From Streptomyces noursei ATCC 11455 (GTDB lineage Bacteria; Actinomycetota; Actinomycetes; Streptomycetales; Streptomycetaceae), in contig NZ_CP011533.1 in assembly GCF_001704275.1 (NCBI RefSeq), forward strand, positions 186,001 to 250,000: a DNA stretch of 64,000 nt. The letters are read 5' to 3'. How positions within the stretch are numbered: the stretch's first letter is position 1; every line of letters starts with the position of its first letter. Below the pieces are notes generated by a model. It was given only the letters and a program-made list of their open reading frames with translations, ran no database searches and was not told where the DNA came from. This document shows, piece after piece, positions 55,238 through 63,947 of this stretch. A program made the position numbers and the translations under genes.

Positions 55238-55545
55238 AACCCCGTCACCCCCTCCTGACCAGCTGATCAGCACTTCTCGCACAGCGGGGGAAGCTCACAC
55301 AGCGGTTCGATAAGCCATGATGCCAGCGCAGGCACGGAGCCCCCCACGATCACAGAGTGTAGGAACTCACATGATCGCGCAGCCCCGTGCCTGCACCCGC
55401 GTCCGACCCCTCACACACCGCCTATCCGCGCACGCTCCAAGTCGGCGGATCTGGACCTGGCCGTGCCTGGAGTCGAGGGTGCGTCAGTGCAGTGAAATCT
55501 GCTTCCAGGGCCAGGGCTGATTCATAGTCCGGTGGTCCGGGTGTC
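55238..55545. repeat. IS3-3 tail and solo IS5-D end (140-bp repeat, copy 2)
   Basis: 55238-55300 is the 3' margin of IS3-3. 55303-55438 repeats 45186-45328. The remainder to 55545 shows no recognised feature. Confidence 0.75.
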
Positions 55546-55553
55546 TTCGCAGG

Positions 55554-56066
55554 TCACGGGAGTTTCAGCAGGTCGAGCGGCCGGGTGAACGGCTCGTAGG
55601 AGATCTCCCGGAGCCCGGCGGCGATGCTTGTGTAACCCTCCGTCCGCAGGATGTTGATCGCCAGGTTGCGGAAGGTGGCCATGTTCGCCGGCCCGGGCCC
55701 GGTGCGGATTTTCGAGGCGTCCTCGCTGAACGTTACGTCCCAGACGTGATGGACGGCCTCGATGCCCCACTGGGACCAGGCGATCTTTCCCAGTGCCGCC
55801 GGATGGGTGGTGGTGCGGGCGCCGAGGCGGGCCAGAGTGTGCTGCGGAGCGGACCGGGCCCACTGGCCGATCACGGCGTAGGACTTCGAGCCTGTCAGGA
55901 CAGCCGCGCAGGCGGTGAGCAGGATGCTGACCAAGTGGTGGCGCCTGCCGCGGCGGTCGCGAGGGTCGGGAAGGGCCGTCAGCCGTGCGGCCAGATCGGG
56001 CAGCGAACGCTGCTCCGGGACGGGCGACTTGGTCAGGCAGGGCATGGCAGACTGGCGGCACATCAA
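55554..56066 (-). pseudogene. ISAs1-family transposase with internal deletion
   Basis: A 170-residue frame joins the N-terminal domain (LPDLAARLTALPDPRDRRGRRHHLVSILLTACAAVLTGSKSYAVIGQWA) directly to the C-terminal segment (WGIEAVHHVWDVTFSEDASKIRTGPGPANMATFRNLAINILR). The middle, with the first two catalytic Asp, is gone; the junction is in frame near LGKIAWSQ. Confidence 0.85.
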
Positions 56067-56177
56067 AGCTCCGGCGGTTCGGGCGACTTGGAGGTCCCCT
56101 TGATCGTCGGAGCTTCGTTGCGTGTGGAGCGGGGATTGTGATGGACCGTCATGATGCTGTGACCTGCGGGTTTACTA

Positions 56178-57370
56178 GTGGCTCGTCACGCTGTCTTGGC
56201 GGGGTAATGAGTCCATGTTCGGATCGTTGAGTCTGGGGCGAAGTGTGTCTTCGGTTTCGTGTGAGTGTTGCGCCAGCGGACGTAGGCTCCGATGGCGGCG
56301 TTCTGCTCGTCGTGGCTGCGGTGGTCGGTGCCGTTGAGCGCGAAGTAGCGCAGGGCTGCGAACTCGGCCTCGATCCAGTTCAGCCAGGAGCCGTAGGTCG
56401 GCAGGAAGACCAGCTCGATGCCGTTGTCGGCCGCCCAGGTGCGGACCTCGGTGTGTTTGTGCGGGGAGAAGTTGTCCAGCACCACGTAGAACTTCTGACC
56501 GGGCCAGCGGGCGCGCAGGGCCTTGAGGAGGCCGAGGAACTCTCGCCACCGCTTGCGCGGGCGGATGCGGTAGTACAGCTTGCCGGTGGCCAGATCGAGG
56601 GCGGCCAGCATGTGCCGCACTCCGCTTGTGCGGCGGTAGGTGGCCCGCAGCCGACGCGGGCGTCTGGCCGGCCCCCATGCCTTGCCCTTGCGGGGCATCA
56701 GGTTCAGCGGCCCGAACTCGTCGACGCATATCACCCGCCCGTCGGTGGGCGGGTGTCGTACAACGCCAGGACGCGGTGCATCTTGGCGATGAACTCCGGG
56801 TCGGTGGACGCCTTCCAGGTCGTGGTGGTCTTCCAGGAGACCTTGCCCTCGCGCAGGATCCGACGCAGGGTCTCTCGGCTGATGGACGTGGTGACGTTCT
56901 GCCTGACCAGATGCTCGGCGAGCTTGGCAAGGCTCCAGGTGGAGAACGCGGTGATCTTCCAGTCGGTGGGGGACGTCCGGGCGATCAGGCAGATGTGCTC
57001 ACGCACCTCATCGCTGATCGTCTTGGGGCGTCCCCCGCTCCATTTTGGGTCCAGCGCGTCAAACCCCCGCTCGTTGAAGGCGTGGATGACCTCGCGAACG
57101 TAGCCCTCTCCGACCTGCATCAATGTCGTGATGTCCTTGACCGTCTGGCCCTGGGCGGACATGAGGACCACGATCGCCCGGCGGAGTTTCACCGGGTCCC
57201 TCGCGCTCCGGCTGATCCGCTGCAGCTTCCGGCCCTCGTCCACTGCGACCGGCCGGACGAACACACTCGGTCGACGTCCCACAACCACCTCCAAGACCAG
57301 GACTTGGAGACAGTCTGCTCGCCGACGACCAGCACATCGATTACCCGACCAAGGCTGTGTGACGAGCCAC
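56178..57370 (-). mobile_element. IS630-family element (copy c, uninterrupted)
   Basis: Same ends as IS630-b, flanked by TA inside CTAG (56175-56178 and 57370-57373). 1193 bp. Confidence 0.92.
56186..57294 (-). CDS. IS630-c transposase (two frames, -1 shift at a hairpin)
   Basis: The N-terminal frame (57294-56731) has helix-turn-helix and winged-helix parts and ends LALYDTRPPTGG. The catalytic frame (from about 56740 to 56186) has VICVDEFGPLNLMPRKGKAW, FYVVLDNFSPHK and NWIEAEFAALR. The frames join by -1 exactly at CACCCGCCC-ACCGAC-GGGCGGGTG, a perfect 9-bp stem. This looks like a programmed frameshift signal; a simple mutation is the alternative. Confidence 0.82.
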
Positions 57371-57500
57371 TAGCCCTGCAGTCGGCGCCCGGAGGCTGTA
57401 TGAGCCCGCTCTCGCCGCCTGGGTTACCCAGTGGAGCAGTAAATGCCTGGGGAACAGCAGATGTACTGCCCTTGTACGGCACGCTTCCCATCTTCCTGTT

Positions 57501-57521
57501 TGTCCCAGAAACAGCAACAAA
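57501..57521 (+). promoter_or_regulatory. 21-bp shared element, site C
   Basis: Plus strand TGTCCCAGAAACAGCAAC then AAA, 50 bp upstream of the flavoenzyme ATG, matching the 51-bp spacing at sites B and D1. No regulator gene is adjacent here. Confidence 0.72.
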
Positions 57522-57571
57522 TATTGTGATTGTCTCGTGGCCATCGCAGCCTGAGGGCGGAGGTGATCGCG

Positions 57572-58585
57572 ATGAACGATTCTGTATACGACGTGGTGGT
57601 GGGGGGGGCCGGGGCGGCCGGCCTGAATGCCGCCCTGGTGCTGGGGCGGGCTCGCCGCCGAGTGGCAGTGGTGGACGCCGGAGAGCCGCGCAATGCCCCG
57701 GCTGCACACATGCAGGGTTTCCTGTCCCGGGACGGGATGCCCCCGGGGGATCTGCTCACGGCGGGCCGGGCCGAGGTGGCCCGGTATGGCGTGAGCATGA
57801 TCAAGGGCTGGGTCGAGGACATTACCCATGGCTTCTTCGTGCGTCTGGCCGGTGGTGCGACGCTCAAGGCGCGCCGGGTACTGGTGGCCACTGGGCTGCA
57901 TGACGAAGTACCCGCTATCCCCGGGGTTCGGGAACGGTGGGGGCGGGATGTGCTGCACTGCCCGTATTGCCATGGGTATGAGGTCCGTGACCAGCCGATC
58001 GGTGTTATCGGCAACCCGCATGGCTCCCCTGGCTTCTCCGTCCACCAGACGCTGCTGCTGACGCAGTGGTCGGATGACGTGGTCTTCTTCCCGCACACCC
58101 TCGAGCTTGTCGAGCAGGAACGGGAGAAGATCACCGCCCTAGGCGTGCGGATCAACGAGGGTGAGGTGGAACGCCTGGTGACAGACAGCGATCGGCTGCG
58201 CGGGGTCCAGCTGGGCGGAGGCCGCGTGGCACCCCGGTCAGCGGTGTTCGTCGGACCTCGTTTCGTGCCCCACGATGCCCTGCTGACCTCCCTCGGCTGT
58301 GCCAGGAGTGAGAACGGCTGGGTGAGCACCGATCCCACAGGCCGTACCAGCGTCTTCGGAGTGTGGGCGGCTGGCAACGTCACCGACCCCCGTGCCCAGG
58401 TGATCACCGCGGCCGGTATGGGTTCTGCTGCTGCCATCGCTATCAACGTCAGCCTGCTGGACGAGGACGCCGACCGGGCCGTCGAAGCGTACCGGTCGGC
58501 AGGCCAGCACTACCCCACCGCACTGGAGTGGGGCAAATGGCAAGCCATCCAGGCTGTTCTCGCTAACCGAGGCCACGCCTTCTGA
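57572..58585 (+). CDS. FAD disulfide oxidoreductase, CxxC-His type (C)
   Basis: 337 residues from ATG 57572 (GGAGGTG upstream), the same length as the protein at 32060-33073. FAD motif VVVGGAGAAGLNAALVL (8-24), LVATGLHDEVPAIPGV, redox C130-P-Y-C133-H134-GYE, GVWAAGNVTDPRAQVITAAGMGSAAAIAIN. The region after the CxxC (PIGVIGNPHGSPGFSVHQTLLL) lacks the NADPH GxGxxA motif. Like the B protein it fits dithiol oxidases (GliT, HlmI, DepH) better than thioredoxin reductases. Here its downstream neighbours are an RsbW-like ATPase and a thioredoxin rather than an exporter. Confidence 0.85.
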   Translation: MNDSVYDVVVGGAGAAGLNAALVLGRARRRVAVVDAGEPRNAPAAHMQGFLSRDGMPPGDLLTAGRAEVARYGVSMIKGWVEDITHGFFVRLAGGATLKARRVLVATGLHDEVPAIPGVRERWGRDVLHCPYCHGYEVRDQPIGVIGNPHGSPGFSVHQTLLLTQWSDDVVFFPHTLELVEQEREKITALGVRINEGEVERLVTDSDRLRGVQLGGGRVAPRSAVFVGPRFVPHDALLTSLGCARSENGWVSTDPTGRTSVFGVWAAGNVTDPRAQVITAAGMGSAAAIAINVSLLDEDADRAVEAYRSAGQHYPTALEWGKWQAIQAVLANRGHAF

Positions 58586-58652
58586 CCGTCCCGGCCACAC
58601 CAGCGTTCAATCACCGGGCGCCGGGCCCCGCAGCTGCAAAAGAGACCTCGTC

Positions 58653-59153
58653 ATGCCCGCGAACCGTGCCACCGAGCAGACCTTCCCCAGACGCGTACTG
58701 TCAGCTTCCGGTGCAGATGTCGTCCTGGCTCCTACGCCTTGTTCTGCAGCCTCTGCACGTCGCATCGTCGTGGCCATGGTGCGCGACGACCGGGAACTGG
58801 CCGACCGCGGCCAACTGCTGATCTCCGAAGCAGTAACCAACGTTATCGCGCATACCGACAGCGATTCGGTACGGGTATTCCTCAGCGTTGATGATTGCTC
58901 CGGCTCTCTGTTGTGCGGTGTCTTTGACACCTGCACTCACGTCCCCCACCTCTCGGTTGCCTCCCAGGACACGCTCGCGCCTGCCGGCGAGGCAATCAAG
59001 ATCGCAGAGTCCGGGCGGGGTCTCACCTTGATCAACGGCCTCAGCGATGCCTGGGGATTTGCGAGAGCATCCGACGGCAAGTGGCTCTGGTTCAGCCTCC
59101 TCCCCAGCCACGATCAGCAGTCTGAAACGGCCACACACCATACGCATCCATGA
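58653..59153 (+). CDS. RsbW-like ATP-binding regulatory protein
   Basis: 166 residues. HATPase_c_2 fold: N-box LLISEAVTNVIAHTDSDSVRVFLSV (about 56-80), G1-like LLCGVFDT, G2 ESGRGLTLINGLSDAWG. This family acts as anti-sigma factors or serine kinases of anti-anti-sigma proteins; Streptomyces has many orphans. It starts 67 bp after the flavoenzyme gene on the same strand, perhaps co-transcribed. The ribosome site is weak. Confidence 0.85.
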   Translation: MPANRATEQTFPRRVLSASGADVVLAPTPCSAASARRIVVAMVRDDRELADRGQLLISEAVTNVIAHTDSDSVRVFLSVDDCSGSLLCGVFDTCTHVPHLSVASQDTLAPAGEAIKIAESGRGLTLINGLSDAWGFARASDGKWLWFSLLPSHDQQSETATHHTHP

Positions 59154-59257
59154 CCGTCGCTCCCGGCTGCCCGATACCTGGCGAAGACACCGCACGCCCC
59201 TGCCCCCGGAACTTCTGAGACAGCGACACTGCCATCCCACCTGAAACGGAGAAGCTC

Positions 59258-59335
59258 ATGAATCGAACCTGGCTCGGTTACCTCAACCAGTTGCTCTGTC
59301 GCCGAGACGTGATCCACCGGCCAAGTGCCGAGTGA
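59258..59335 (+). CDS. Possible 25-residue peptide
   Basis: MNRTWLGYLNQLLCRRDVIHRPSAE, with GGAGAA 5-6 nt upstream of the ATG. It lies between the RsbW-like and thioredoxin genes. It may be a real small peptide or the start of a lost gene. One Cys. Confidence 0.3.
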   Translation: MNRTWLGYLNQLLCRRDVIHRPSAE

Positions 59336-59451
59336 GGTGGCGGGCAGCCAAGACTGCTCTCGCCAACTCAGTCCTCCCTCCCTGATCGTCCCCGTCGTAT
59401 CCAGCCTTGACCGCCGGATACCGGAGACAACAGCCAAAAAGGAGAGCTATC

Positions 59452-59814
59452 GTGCCCGTAAACCATGTCACCGAACAATCATTCTCAATGAACGTCCTGC
59501 AAGCAAAGCGGACCGTTCTGGTCGCGTTCTGGGCCCCGTGGTGCGTCGCCTGCCGCCAATCCGCTCCGATCTTGGAGCAACTGGCCGTCGAGCACGCTGG
59601 AGTGCTCGAAGTAGTCAAGGTCAACGTCGACGAGGAACCCGCGCTGGCGGCCCAGCACGGTGTCGCTGCTCTTCCCTCCTTCACTGTCTACACCGGTGGC
59701 AGCCAGCGTTGTTCTTGGCTTGGTGCAGCTCCCAAGACCGCCATGGAACAGACACTCGCGGAGTGCCTCAACGGGTATACAAGCATTCCTGCCCCTCGCC
59801 CGCCCCTTCCCTGA
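59452..59814 (+). CDS. Thioredoxin with atypical WCVAC active site
   Basis: 120 residues from GTG 59452, which has AAAAAGGAGA just upstream. Thioredoxin fold: TVLVAFWAPWCVACRQSAPILEQLA (redox C31 and C34; WCVAC where WCGPC is usual), VVKVNVDEEPALAAQHGVAALPSFTVYTGG with the cis-Pro in ALPSF. The C-terminal tail SIPAPRPPLP is extra. It could serve as substrate or partner of the CxxC-His flavoenzyme at 57572, an inference from proximity. Confidence 0.9.
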   Translation: MPVNHVTEQSFSMNVLQAKRTVLVAFWAPWCVACRQSAPILEQLAVEHAGVLEVVKVNVDEEPALAAQHGVAALPSFTVYTGGSQRCSWLGAAPKTAMEQTLAECLNGYTSIPAPRPPLP

Positions 59815-60617
59815 GCAGGAGTAGGAACAGTTGGATGAATACACATCACATCGCCTACATCGATGGGAATTCACCAGGCACTGTCAAGAGGACCGTGGAG
59901 TCGACTTGCACACGCGCTCCCTGTGGCCAGCGGCAAACCGGCTGCGGGACCCATTCCACACCTGGGTTCCACGCCCCACTTCTGACCGTCGCATCCTCGA
60001 CACCATGAACGTGGGCAGCGAATCGGCCGTCTGTCTTCTCGCCCAATACTTCCCTCAGGCCCAGATCGTCGCTGTCAACTGTTCCCCACCTGCTGTGAGG
60101 TCCCCGTACACGAGCGTCCCAACAGCGCCTGTCCGGAACGGCTTCCAATCAAGCTGGTCCGCTCGGCGGGTTCGACGCTCTTGTCGCCACAGATCTGCTC
60201 TGAACCCGTCTCGCCGTTCACCATCTGGGCGGCCCAGCGGGCTCCGATGGGGATAAAGACCTGCCGGATCCTCGGATGGTCTTCCAGCCAGACTGTGGTG
60301 CAAGGAGAGGTTGTCTGTGACCGCAACAATGTATCTCGCGGCGCCTTCCATGCCCGCTCCAGCCGACGCACCCCCGCGTCCTCACCCTGATCGCGGCTCT
60401 GCCGTGCCCGCAACACCACCGGCCAACACCCACCCCGAACAGCCGAATCCACCTTGCTACAAGGTGTTGTGCCCACAGAAAGCGGAACTCAGCGCTAGAG
60501 GGCGATTGATCTGATCCTCGAAGACCAACAGGCTCAGGAACGCGTGGGGTCCGACGCTCTCTATCTCGCCACCATCACCCACGCCGCGCCAGGCCCGATA
60601 CGTTTTTAGGAAGTCAA
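59815..60617. pseudogene. Remnants: methyltransferase-like and IS630 fragments
   Basis: 59980-60110 on the plus strand reads RRILDTMNVGSESAVCLLAQYFPQAQIVAVNCSP, a decayed SAM methyltransferase motif I. 60220-60370 on the minus strand reads YIVAVTDNLSLH and WLEDHPRIRQVFIPIGARW, part of an IS630 transposase. Nothing intact; 60380-60617 has no recognised content. Confidence 0.55.
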
Positions 60618-60720
60618 TGAGCCTGTTTCATCCTCGGCTCGATGTGCAGCACCAACCACATCTGACCTGCGGAAACACTGTCGTCCGTCACCCTCGCAAC
60701 CCCAGGATGAAAAAGGCTCA
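60618..60720. mobile_element. MITE-2 (IS5-A-related ends)
   Basis: 103 bp bounded by TGAGCCTGTTTCATCCT and AGGATGAAAAAGGCTCA. Size close to MITE-1 but a different end variant, the same one seen near 21814 and 5906. Confidence 0.75.
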
Positions 60721-60779
60721 ATGCTGGTACTGGATGCCGCCATCATCGTGCAGACAAGCGGCCTTGACCGTCTACACCT

Positions 60780-61370
60780 ACCTGGCCAGGCTGCTGATCG
60801 AGATCAGCAGCCTGGCCAAACCGAGGAGGTCGCCGGCGAGGGTGGCGGCGACCTGCAGGTTGAACCCGGTGTCGCGGTGCTTGCCGCAGAACATCGTGCC
60901 CTGGCTTGTCCAGTCCCACGTCGTGACCAGGTGCCATCGACCAGGACGATCCGCCCGGCAGACGCCTTGGCCGGATCGGGAACGTGGCGGGCCAGGACCT
61001 TCTCCACCACCGGCAGCAGGGCCGTCCATCGTCTGGAGACAGTGGCCTGGGAGATCCCGAACAGTTCTACGGCCGCCTCCTGCACCGGGTTCTGCCGCAG
61101 CAGGAACAGCACCAGCACCACCGACTTGTACAGGCCCAGCGCCCACATCCGCCCCGGTGACACCGGCGGATCCGGGTCCTCCACGAGCTCTTGGTGGACC
61201 CGTGTGACCAGCCCATCAAGTTGATCGGCATCCAGCCCTGTCGTAACGTTCCAGCCCAACGGCCCTGCCCCGGCAGAAAACTGACGTCGTCGCAAACGTC
61301 ACGCTACCCAGCAGGGCCGCCCTCGTGATCAAGAACAGCAGGCCGAAAACCCCCGTGAATAGACCTCCTG
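60780..61370 (-). pseudogene. IS5-B-like transposase, N-terminal part
   Basis: Terminal repeat GTGAATAGACCTCCTG near 61370, then MRRRQFSAGAGPLGWNVTTGLDADQLDGLVTRVHQELVEDPDPPVSPGRMWALGLYKSVV to VEKVLARHVPDPAKASAGRIVLVDGTW. One frameshift near 60930, and truncation near 60780. Belongs to the same variant as the remnant at 43343-44636. Confidence 0.83.
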
Positions 61371-61677
61371 GTAAGGATCACCATCGGCGGCAAGGCCGCC
61401 GACACCCACCCACAGGGCACCCAATACGCCGATGTCTCTCTACTCTTGCTGGACTACGTCACCATTGTCATAGCCGCCCGCGTCATAGCCTTTGCGACTG
61501 CCTTGTACATCACTCTCGACACTGTGGCGAGTCTTCCAACCCTTTAACACCCGCCCATTGGACGTCACCGGCAGCAACACAGCCCTGGCGCCGGCAATGT
61601 ACTTGTCTCTTACAAGATCGAACTGCCTGCCAGCACCACACTCAGCCCCTTCTCTGCAGCTCCGAGGGGAAAACGCT
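61371..61677. other. No recognised gene
   Basis: About 305 bp upstream of the LuxR-type gene. A frame reading ITIGGKAADTHPQGTQYADVSLLLLDYVTIVIAARVIAFATALYITLDTVASLPTL has no start and no known match by eye. Confidence 0.35.
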
Positions 61678-62013
61678 ATGCCCGACCCCGGAACGCCCTG
61701 CACCAGCCATCCGACCGCTCCACTGTCCCTCTTCACCGACCACCAGCGCACCAACGCTGAGACGCCACAGAACAGCACCGCCCTAACACCTGCCGAACTG
61801 GAAGTACTCCAGCTACTGCCAAGCGAACTCACCGTCGGCGAAATCGCGGCCATGCGCCACGTCTCCACCAACACCGTCAACACACAGCTGAAGAGCATCT
61901 ACCGCAAACTGGGCGTCCGACGACGACTCGGAGCCATCAACGCGGCTCGACAACAAGCCCTCCTCCCCTCCCACCACATACCCCTCAAGCCTCACCCAAA
62001 CAGGACCGAGTGA
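61678..62013 (+). CDS. Stand-alone LuxR-type DNA-binding protein
   Basis: 111 residues from ATG 61678 (GAGGGGA upstream). After a 35-residue polar start it has one GerE domain: LTPAELEVLQLLPSELTVGEIAAMRHVSTNTVNTQLKSIYRKLGVRRRLGAINAARQQ. There is no receiver, PAS or ATPase domain. It could be an orphan regulator or the tail of a larger protein whose N-terminus was lost to the IS5-B remnant upstream; the good ribosome site favours the former. Target unknown. Confidence 0.8.
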   Translation: MPDPGTPCTSHPTAPLSLFTDHQRTNAETPQNSTALTPAELEVLQLLPSELTVGEIAAMRHVSTNTVNTQLKSIYRKLGVRRRLGAINAARQQALLPSHHIPLKPHPNRTE

Positions 62014-62100
62014 GCTCCCTCACTCCCCGAAGTGCGGAAGGGGGGTCGGGCCGGGCCTGTAAAAAGAACGGTGTAACTCCGATCTTGGAGGATTGCACCT

Positions 62101-62670
62101 GTGACCAGCGAGAACATAGCCGGGGAAACGTCCGGGCCCGTGGCAGTGGAGACACCGTCGCCTGCAGCGGACGAGCGGTTCATCGAGGAACTTGTCGCCC
62201 GGGCCCAGGCCGACGGGCTGCAGCTGACCGGTGAGGGCGGACTGCTGCAGCAGCTGACGAAGCGCCTGCTGGAGTCCGCGCTCGAAGGCGAGCTGAGTGA
62301 CCCCCTCGGCTATGACAAGCACGATCCGGCCGGCAAGAACGGCGGCAACTCGCGTAACGGCAAGCGGGCCAAGACCGTCCTGACGGACGTCGGGCCGGTC
62401 GAGACCGAGGTCCCCAGGGACCGGGAGGGCTCGTTCGAGCCGCAGATCGTCAAGAAGCGGCAGCGGCGGCTGACCGGCGTCGACGAGATGGTCCTGTCCC
62501 TGTCCGCGAAGGGGCTCACCCATGGCGAGATCTCGGCTCACCTGGCCGTGGTGTACGGCGCCGAGGTCTCCAAGACCACCATCTCCACGATCACCGACGC
62601 AGTGATGGAGGGCATGTCCGACTGGCAGAACCGACGCCTCGACCGCGTCTATCCGGTCGTCTTCGAGTAA
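62101..62670 (+). pseudogene. IS256-family transposase, N-terminal part
   Basis: 189 residues: FIEELVARAQADGLQLTGEGGLLQQLTKRLLESALEGELSDPLGYDKHDPAGKNGGNSRNGKRAKTVLTDVGPVETEVPRDREGSFEPQIVKKRQRRLTGVDEMVLSLSAKGLTHGEISAHLAVVYGAEVSKTTISTITDAVMEGMSDWQNRRLDRVYPVVF, then a stop where the catalytic Asp (FIDA) should follow. Truncated just before the DDE core. Confidence 0.9.
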
Positions 62671-62699
62671 TAGTCAAGACCTGTGGATCTTGAAGCAGT

Positions 62700-62957
62700 T
62701 CAGGCTGCGTTGGTCTCGGGACGTTCGATGAGGTGTCCGCGTTCGAAGCGGGCCCCGGCACGGATGAGGCCGACGAGGTGGGGTGCGTTCACGGCCCGCC
62801 ACCGCTGTTGGGCGGACTCGACGAGCTTGAAGACCATGGCCAGCGCGGCGGCCGCGCTGCCGGCACCTCGGGTGACCTTGGTCCGCAGCCGGACAGTGGC
62901 AAAGGTTGACTCAATCGGGTTCGTCGTGCGCAGGTGGATCCAATGCTCGGCGGGGTT
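62700..62957 (-). pseudogene. IS256-family transposase, C-terminal part
   Basis: The minus strand reads PAEHWIHLRTTNPIESTFATVRLRTKVTRGAGSAAAALAMVFKLVESAQQRWRAVNAPHLVGLIRAGARFERG, the Glu-bearing end (NPIESTFATVR) of an IS256 transposase, in opposite orientation to the N-terminal fragment. So this is a rearranged pair or two different copies. Confidence 0.88.
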
Positions 62958-63225
62958 CAGTCCCGAATTTCGGGACGAGGCGGTCAAGATGGTGGTTGTG
63001 GAGTCCCGCCTGATCGCTGAGGTCGCCCGAGAGATACAGGTGAACGAGGGAACGCTGGGCACCTGGGTCAGCCGGTACCGGCAAGAGCACGCCGGTGAGG
63101 AGCCCCCGTTGAACATCAGCGAACGTGCCCGCCTTCGCGAATTGGAACGTGAGAACCGGGAACTCCGTATGAAGACCGAGTTCCTGGGAAAAGCTGCGGC
63201 CTTCTTCGCCCAGGAATACCGGTGA
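62956..63225 (+). pseudogene. IS3-2 orfA (copy B), 5' truncated
   Basis: Lacks the first seven residues (begins FSPEFRDEAVKM); otherwise matches the OrfA at 14897-15187. Joined directly to the IS256 C-terminal fragment. Confidence 0.88.
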
Positions 63226-63947
63226 CGGAGAAGTACGAGTTCATCGACGGCGAGTCTGACAACTTTCCCGTGCAGCAGATGTGCGCCTGGGCGGGAGTGT
63301 CCACGTCGGGCTTTTACCATTGGAGATCGAGGCCATTGTCGGCCACGGCGAAGCGCCGTGCAGAACTGAAGACCGTCATCCTCCAGGTCTTCTCTGACTC
63401 GCAGGAGACCTACGGCTACCGGCGTGTCCACGCCGCGCTCCAGCGAATGAACGTGCAGGCCGGAGCAGAACTGGTCCGCGCGCTGATGCGCGAGCTCGGT
63501 CTGGTGCCGTGCCAGCCGCGGCCCTGGCGGGCGACCACGATCGCCGATGATGCGGCGCCGGCCACGCCAGACCTTCTGGCCCGTGACTTCACCGCTGACG
63601 CTCCCGGGCGCAAACTGGTCAGCGATATCACCTACGTTCACACCTGGGCCGGGTTCCTTTATCTCGCAACCGTCATCGACTGCCACACCATAGCTGTGGT
63701 CGGCTGGGCGATGGCCGACCACATGAAGACCTCTCTCATATCGGATGCACTCGATATGGCGGCCCGGAACATCGACCTCGCCGAAGGCTGCATATTTCAT
63801 TCCGATCGCGGCAGTCAATACACGTCTCGGGAACTTCGTCGTAAGCTCGGCTCGTTGGGCCTGCGAGCTTCGGTCGGCCGCACCGGTGTCTGTTGGGACA
63901 ATGCGATGGCTGAATCCTTCTTCGGCGCCCTCAAAAACGAACTCGTG
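63222..63947 (+). pseudogene. IS3-2 orfB (copy B), 3' truncated
   Basis: Matches 14019-14900 with a few changes (ATTIADD, SDITYVH, CHTIAVV, HMKTSL) up to FFGALKNEL at 63947. It is then cut by GAGCCTTTTCCAACCTCAGG, the end of another IS that runs off the window. Confidence 0.88.
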
